Of a stretch of DNA of 24,376 nt, positions 24,024 through 24,376 are shown one piece after another. The notes beneath the pieces were generated by a model. The model was not told where the DNA came from. It ran no database searches and was given only the letters and a program-made list of their open reading frames with translations. Within the stretch, counting starts at the first letter, position 1; each line of letters starts with the position of its first letter. The stretch covers positions 1-24,376 of the forward strand of contig DASVDG010000027.1 in the NCBI GenBank assembly GCA_036381255.1. Direction: 5' to 3'. The position numbers and the translations under genes were made by a program. This DNA is from CALBZE01 sp036381255. Its GTDB lineage: Bacteria > Gemmatimonadota > Gemmatimonadetes > Longimicrobiales > RSA9.

Positions 24024-24057
24024 CGACACCCCCGGCGCCGCGGCGCCGGGGGTGTCG
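24024..24057 (+). terminator. 34-nt perfect palindrome after the LVIVD-type gene
   Basis: CGACACCCCCGGCGCCG (24024-24040) directly abuts its perfect complement CGGCGCCGGGGGTGTCG (24041-24057), 24 nt after the stop codon. Placement says terminator; no U-tract follows. Confidence 0.65.
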
Positions 24058-24090
24058 CACGGGTGCGCGCCCCGACGCAACGGCACGACG

Positions 24091-24131
24091 GAAACGCCCC
24101 ACAGCGTCGATTCGCGCGGTGGGGCGTCTTC
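24091..24131 (-). terminator. Terminator hairpin for the tRNA transcript
   Basis: ACGCCCCAC (24094-24102) pairs with GTGGGGCGT (24119-24127), and GAA/TTC extend the base past a bulge. On the minus strand it lies about 90 nt after the tRNA 3' end and is followed by TTTCC. It would also face the plus-strand transcript. Confidence 0.55.
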
Positions 24132-24220
24132 GTGGCCGGGTCGAGGTCCGGCCGCGTTCGTGGGCAATTCCGCGGGCATTTCGCCTACCCACGTGCCGAC
24201 CGATGGGGCGAATACTCGAG

Positions 24221-24304
24221 CGGAGGGCCAGGGACTCGAACCCTGAAGGGCTTGCGCCCGGCGGTTTTCAAGACCGCTGCCTTACCAATTAGGTCTAGCC
24301 CTCC
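24221..24304 (-). tRNA. tRNA-Ser (anticodon UGA)
   Basis: Minus strand folds as a class II tRNA of 84 nt: acceptor GGAGGGC/GCCCTCC with discriminator G, D-loop with TTGGTAA, anticodon stem GCGGT/ACCGC around CTTGAAA (anticodon TGA), a long variable arm GGGC-GCAA-GCCC, and T-arm CAGGG-TTCGAGT-CCCTG. Long variable arm plus G discriminator plus TGA fix serine. CCA is not encoded. The short D-stem (GAC/GGC) contains an A-G mismatch. Confidence 0.93.
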
Positions 24305-24376
24305 GAAGCCTTTACGTCCATCGAAATCTAACGGAAGCGTCGGGTCGAGGCCAGTGGCGAGCACGGCGCCGCGCGC

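Noticed and set aside
22167..24179. 670-codon minus-strand open frame
   Set aside because: Antisense to the oxidase and LVIVD genes, no motifs, Val/Asp/Arg-rich shadow composition.
1..24376. CRISPR arrays, insertion sequences, phage genes, rRNA
   Set aside because: I looked for regularly spaced repeats, transposase motifs (DDE, HUH), integrases and rRNA signatures and saw none. The tRNA at the right end could serve as an attachment site, but no integrase or direct repeat is visible within the window.

Overview
The window is very GC-rich with almost no non-coding slack. It encodes outer-membrane machinery (a TolC-type protein and RND pumps), so the host is a diderm bacterium. The six-bladed propeller lipoprotein remnant, secreted LVIVD-type propeller, GTG/TTG starts and overall style fit Gemmatimonadota or a similar high-GC soil/sediment lineage. 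That assignment is inference; no rRNA or housekeeping marker is present to fix it.

Left third (1-10150, all minus strand): an efflux operon transcribed leftwards as membrane-fusion adaptor, TolC-like outer-membrane factor, then two different RND permeases. The last permease runs without a stop codon into a lipoprotein-like signal sequence and six-bladed beta-propeller. The rest of that propeller (1-318) is broken by a nonsense codon and two frame changes. A candidate promoter lies at 10121-10150.

Middle (10147-17447): a small charged helical protein (-), a four-PAS GGDEF-EAL c-di-GMP protein with both catalytic sites intact (-), an MGDG-synthase-type glycosyltransferase (-), then a small polytopic membrane protein (+), a PPOX/FMN flavoprotein (+), an HU nucleoid protein (-) and a coiled-coil zinc-ribbon protein (+). 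Several perfect GC-rich hairpins separate the units.

Right third (17554-24304): a copper/redox-flavoured block. A CopC-CopD fusion and a DUF2231 membrane protein lie on the minus strand. Divergent from them are a secreted protein of unrecognised family, a three-domain-type multicopper oxidase with a His/Met-rich N-terminus, and a secreted His-rich LVIVD-like propeller protein. I propose this as the most interesting candidate system: copper import/handling plus an exported copper oxidase with two uncharacterised exported partners. The window ends with a tRNA-Ser(UGA) on the minus strand.
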